The notes under the pieces were generated by a model. It saw nothing but the letters and a program-made list of their open reading frames with translations, did not search any database and was not told the origin of the DNA. Of a stretch of 64,000 nt of DNA, positions 61,160 to 64,000 are shown one piece after another. Numbering within the stretch: position 1 is the first letter of the stretch; every line of letters begins with the position of its first letter. The position numbers and the translations under genes were made by a program. This stretch comes from Kiritimatiellales bacterium (GTDB taxonomy: Bacteria > Verrucomicrobiota > Kiritimatiellia > Kiritimatiellales > Tichowtungiaceae): contig JBBADV010000013.1 of NCBI GenBank assembly GCA_041656295.1, positions 1 to 64,000 on the forward strand. Direction: 5' to 3'.

Positions 61160-62527
61160 TTAATAAATAAGATTCCGGAAATTTTTTACACGGTGAAAAG
61201 TAACTATATTTCCGTTATGTGCGGACTCTGCATCTTGATCGCCGGAACGACTCAGGATGACCAGATCATCACCATCAAAATCCATACACGCATAATGACG
61301 GGCCTCTTTTTCTGAATTGCCCATTGCAACCAGTCCGGCAAAGCACCAGTCCACCATATTCTTTGAAAATGAAAGCTGCAGGGACCGGCGTTCGTTATCC
61401 GAATGCCCGTATCGGTCTAACGGCAGCAGGTCTGCACGGGTCATACTGTCAACGGCCAATGTACTAAGCAACCAGTAGAGCTTTGTCTGTTCATCATACA
61501 GAACAAAAAATTTCATCTGCCCTCCCGGTAGCGGCGTATACACCAGTTTTACACCGGACGGTGCGGTTTCCAGCATCGTTTCAATTGTTCCGTCGTCCCG
61601 CTCTACAGCTTTGACAACGGTTGCAAAATTACTGCGTCCGGTATGCGCCCGTGAAAAAATGTGAAATGTTTTCCCGTCTGGATCATACCAGTAATGATCC
61701 GGGGCTGTAATCTGTACAACATTCGATTCCAGCCAGCCGACCGGCGGAAATCCAATCCGTTTGGTACTTGTTTGAACCATCGCCTTTTTCGGATAATATC
61801 CACCCCAGAACGGTATACCAAAATAATTCATTTCGGCATCCTTAACCACCTTATAAAACGGCATTGCAGACGCAAATGTCCACGCATTGGAATTTAACAG
61901 CCCTTTTGACAGATCGCCGCGAATCAATGCCGGTGTAAATTCGCTGACGTCCCAGGTCAGCTCCATTTGCGGATCATCTTTCCGGTCCATTGCAAAATAG
62001 ACGAATCCGTTTTTTACGATTACATTATGTGAACTGCTGTGCCACAACTCCCCGTCGGTCAATGTAACAGGATCTGACCAGGTCTTTCCGTTATCTTTTG
62101 ATTCGAAAACTGCGAGATCACCGCGGTGACCGTAATGACCAAAACAGTAAATTTTATCGTCAGCGACAAACAACCGGCTTTGCATTAACGAATAATTAAA
62201 CCGGTAATCCCAGGTCACACCGGCATCATCGGAGGTATAAATCAACGATTTTCCGGTGCCTTTCTGATTCGGAATTACAGGCATCGGCGAACCGGAAAAC
62301 TCAAACGCGATAATAATCCGCCGATCCTTACCCGCAACAATTGTCGGATTGTATAGCCGGCTCGTCTGCGGATTATCGACCCTGTAAACAACCCGTTCAT
62401 CTGCAATAAATCGTCCCTGATTGTTTACATTATCCGGTGCAGCAGCATGTACGCTGACAAAAACTCCATATACGGTATTAAAAGTAATCAATAATGAAAA
62501 AATGCTTAATGTAATATTGCGTTTCAT
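61160..62527 (-). CDS. Secreted BNR/sialidase-fold protein
   Basis: 455 residues with an N-terminal signal peptide (about 1-29, ending VHA). Asp-box (BNR) repeats are visible: YTSDDAGVTWDY and FESKDNGKTWSD, in the SxDxGxTW form of six-bladed sialidase propellers. RLYNPTIVAGKDRRIIIAFEFSG precedes them and could hold the RIP-like Arg. The catalytic Tyr/Glu pair of sialidases is not clear to me. Such proteins in glycan operons may cleave or bind sugar. With the DapA-family aldolase and SSS symporter in the operon, sialic acid is one possible substrate; the GH36, GH1 and sulfatase favour a galactan. It has a strong ribosome site (TTGGAG). Confidence 0.75.
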   Translation of the reverse strand: MKRNITLSIFSLLITFNTVYGVFVSVHAAAPDNVNNQGRFIADERVVYRVDNPQTSRLYNPTIVAGKDRRIIIAFEFSGSPMPVIPNQKGTGKSLIYTSDDAGVTWDYRFNYSLMQSRLFVADDKIYCFGHYGHRGDLAVFESKDNGKTWSDPVTLTDGELWHSSSHNVIVKNGFVYFAMDRKDDPQMELTWDVSEFTPALIRGDLSKGLLNSNAWTFASAMPFYKVVKDAEMNYFGIPFWGGYYPKKAMVQTSTKRIGFPPVGWLESNVVQITAPDHYWYDPDGKTFHIFSRAHTGRSNFATVVKAVERDDGTIETMLETAPSGVKLVYTPLPGGQMKFFVLYDEQTKLYWLLSTLAVDSMTRADLLPLDRYGHSDNERRSLQLSFSKNMVDWCFAGLVAMGNSEKEARHYACMDFDGDDLVILSRSGDQDAESAHNGNIVTFHRVKNFRNLIY

Positions 62528-62549
62528 TTTATCTCCAAGGCGTTAGAGT

Positions 62550-63248
62550 TTATTTAACATCGTCAAAAGTTGTTCCGACAACGATTTTCTCGATCTGATG
62601 GGGTGTTGTCGTACTCCAGGTGTTAATTTCGAATCGATCAATCACACCACTTCCATAGAGCGGTTCATATGCTGCAGCTTTACTTACAGTGGGACGGCCT
62701 AACTCTGCTGGATTGGCTGGATTGTACCAGCAATCAACCTGCAACTGCCCTCGCACATCTGTCAACCGGCAGAATACATCAATCATTTTTCGAACATTCT
62801 GGCAGGTTGCTTTTCCTCCACGATTCTGAACAATACTCTCAAACTCAAGAGAGCTAGATGAACTGAACGCTTTTAGATGCATGGAGCTATGCCGTCCCAG
62901 TTGTTCATGAGGAATCGCGGAATCTCCGAGCCCGAGACGAAGAATCGCACCATCCTCATCGCCTTTTACATCAACATGGACGCGCAACCATAGTTCAGCG
63001 GTTTTATTTTTTGCTTTAGTCCCGCTTTTTAACGCATATGACTGGCTAAAAGGTACCGCGATCTGAGCGGCACGCACACGTAATGTTCCATTGCGGACTT
63101 CTATCGTGCTGGCTTTTCCGACGTTAACACAAATCCACTGCTCAGGAATCGATTTTTCATTTTCAAAATCTATTGAATAAATGATTTCACTATATGTATG
63201 ACTGCAACATAAACAGACCGCTGTGATAATTATTTGTAATTTTTTCAT
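62550..63248 (-). CDS. Secreted concanavalin-like protein, first paralogue
   Basis: 232 residues with a signal peptide (about 1-20, ending TYS). The mature part is beta-rich: IIYSIDFENEKSIPEQWICVN, AELWLRVHVDV, ILRLGLGD, DRFEINTWSTTTPHQIEKIVVGTTFDDVK. This looks like a concanavalin/LamG-type sandwich, possibly carbohydrate-binding, but I cannot name a family. The next gene upstream in the operon has the same plan (AELW / SELW, FEINTW / IEINAW, VVGTTFDDV / VVGTTFEDV). The ribosome site is AAAAGGAG. Confidence 0.6.
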   Translation of the reverse strand: MKKLQIIITAVCLCCSHTYSEIIYSIDFENEKSIPEQWICVNVGKASTIEVRNGTLRVRAAQIAVPFSQSYALKSGTKAKNKTAELWLRVHVDVKGDEDGAILRLGLGDSAIPHEQLGRHSSMHLKAFSSSSSLEFESIVQNRGGKATCQNVRKMIDVFCRLTDVRGQLQVDCWYNPANPAELGRPTVSKAAAYEPLYGSGVIDRFEINTWSTTTPHQIEKIVVGTTFDDVK

Positions 63249-63300
63249 TCCGCTACTCCTTTTCTATCCTATTCTTTTATACTGAGTTTCCATGCTGTTG

Positions 63301-64000
63301 TTAATGAAGTAAGAACAGCGAAATTGATTTCACTTTCGGCCTCACATCTTCAAATGTTGTTCCCACAACAACTTCCCGAATATTTGAAGCGTGTCCGGAC
63401 TCTGTAAACCAGGCATTAATTTCTATTCGGCTGAATACATTTCCGTATGTCGTATTATATGCGGCTGTTCTGGAAACCTGCGGATTCCCCAGATTAACGG
63501 AATTAGAAGGATTATACCACCCATCAACTTTAAGCTGTCCGCCAACGTCCGTTAAACAGCAATATACATCCACCTCGTTCCTCACATGTTCAGGACGAAG
63601 TGTTGCCGCTTGATTATTTTGTGCAACGGACGTAAACTCCAATGTATTCGAGGTACTATATGTTCTGAAATGCACGCTGGCTGAACGGCCCAGCTCACTT
63701 TCGACAATCAAATTATCGCCCAGCCCCAGCCGGATAACCTCTCCGGTCAAACTTCCGGGAGTAATGGTAAGGCGGAATCGCACCCATAACTCGCTGACCT
63801 GATTGCTCGCACCTGTGCCTGAGCGCAAAGCATAGGATTCAGGGAACACTGCAATCACTCTTGCCGCGCCGATATTTAATGTATCGTTCAAAACAGAAAC
63901 ACCATTTGAATTATTCGTAACCCGCCATTCAGCAGGCAGGGAGGATCGTCCGGAGAAATCTGTTGAAAAAATATGCTCAGAACAAACTGAGGTGCAAAGC
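63301..64000 (-). CDS. Secreted concanavalin-like protein, second paralogue (5' end outside window)
   Basis: The minus-strand frame is open to the right edge, so the start and signal peptide lie outside. Visible: CSEHIFSTDFSGRSSLPAEW, then SYALRSGTGASNQVSELWVRF, VIRLGLGDN, ELGRSASVHFRTYS, FSRIEINAWFTESG and VVGTTFEDVRPKVKS. It shares its whole plan with the downstream 232-residue protein, so the two come from a tandem duplication. It has a few extra residues at the C-terminus (RPKVKSISLFLLH). Probably secreted. Family not known to me. Confidence 0.6.
   Translation of the reverse strand, partial: LCTSVCSEHIFSTDFSGRSSLPAEWRVTNNSNGVSVLNDTLNIGAARVIAVFPESYALRSGTGASNQVSELWVRFRLTITPGSLTGEVIRLGLGDNLIVESELGRSASVHFRTYSTSNTLEFTSVAQNNQAATLRPEHVRNEVDVYCCLTDVGGQLKVDGWYNPSNSVNLGNPQVSRTAAYNTTYGNVFSRIEINAWFTESGHASNIREVVVGTTFEDVRPKVKSISLFLLH

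Overview
The window looks like a chromosomal piece of a bacterium from the PVC superphylum, most likely Kiritimatiellota/Verrucomicrobiota. The pointers are PEP-CTERM surface proteins, a DksA with a long Lys/Ala/Pro-rich tail, a Cys-type sulfatase in a glycan operon, carboxynorspermidine decarboxylase, and many palindromic intergenic repeats. This placement is inference from gene content; there is no rRNA here to confirm it.

Layout. 1-0.9 kb: 3' end of a PEP-CTERM beta-helix protein, a strong terminator and an IS110 transposase stub. 0.9-16.8 kb: housekeeping genes (D,D-carboxypeptidase, MntA/HepT toxin-antitoxin, tyrS, rpsA, phosphomannomutase, a DUF1643-like protein, a cNMP/CBS/DUF294 regulator with its DnaQ-like exonuclease partner, miaA, dksA-lspA, nspC, nth). 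17-24.5 kb: two tandem Na/Pi cotransporters, a 3D-domain lipoprotein and ileS. 24.5-28 kb: an AraC fragment, then a secreted GH42-like protein with two related secreted proteins; the second carries a PEP-CTERM but is frameshifted. 28.4-35 kb: coaX with a Fic protein, then leuC, a four-helix-bundle (S23/IVP) gene, leuD, an AI-2E-type permease and nadC. 35-41.9 kb: Ste24-like protease, ZIP transporter, a second Fic protein and secA. 41.8-48 kb: a broken ParE/RelE toxin with its intact antitoxin, then a visibly AT-richer defence-type island: small ORF, GHKL (MutL/MORC-like) ATPase, unknown protein, DUF6339-like protein, m5C DNA methyltransferase, and convergent vsr. 48-51.1 kb: mnmE, a tRNA-Pro with a poorly paired acceptor stem, and a third Fic protein. 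51.2-64 kb: an IS200/IS605-like terminal hairpin, then a long minus-strand glycan-utilisation operon (two secreted paralogues, BNR/sialidase-fold protein, Na+/solute symporter, GH1, GH36, TolB-like/SGNH fusion, sulfatase, DapA-family aldolase).

Three themes run through it. First, a family of 0.2-0.36 kb repeat elements with matching AGAGC...GCTCT ends but different interiors fills the gaps between genes. Shorter palindromes have entered coding regions in frame (miaA, nspC) or supply the stop codons of neighbours (manB, leuC, leuD, secA, tyrS and others). Second, the window is rich in predicted nucleotide-transfer enzymes: MntA, three Fic proteins (each with a visible inhibitory motif) and DUF294. 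Third, it holds many decayed mobile or accessory genes (IS110, IS5, AraC, ParE, PEP-CTERM frameshift). The best candidate for an under-described system is the GHKL ATPase / unknown / DUF6339 / m5C methylase / Vsr island, which shows neither an obvious restriction nuclease nor the Z1 protein usually linked to such ATPases.
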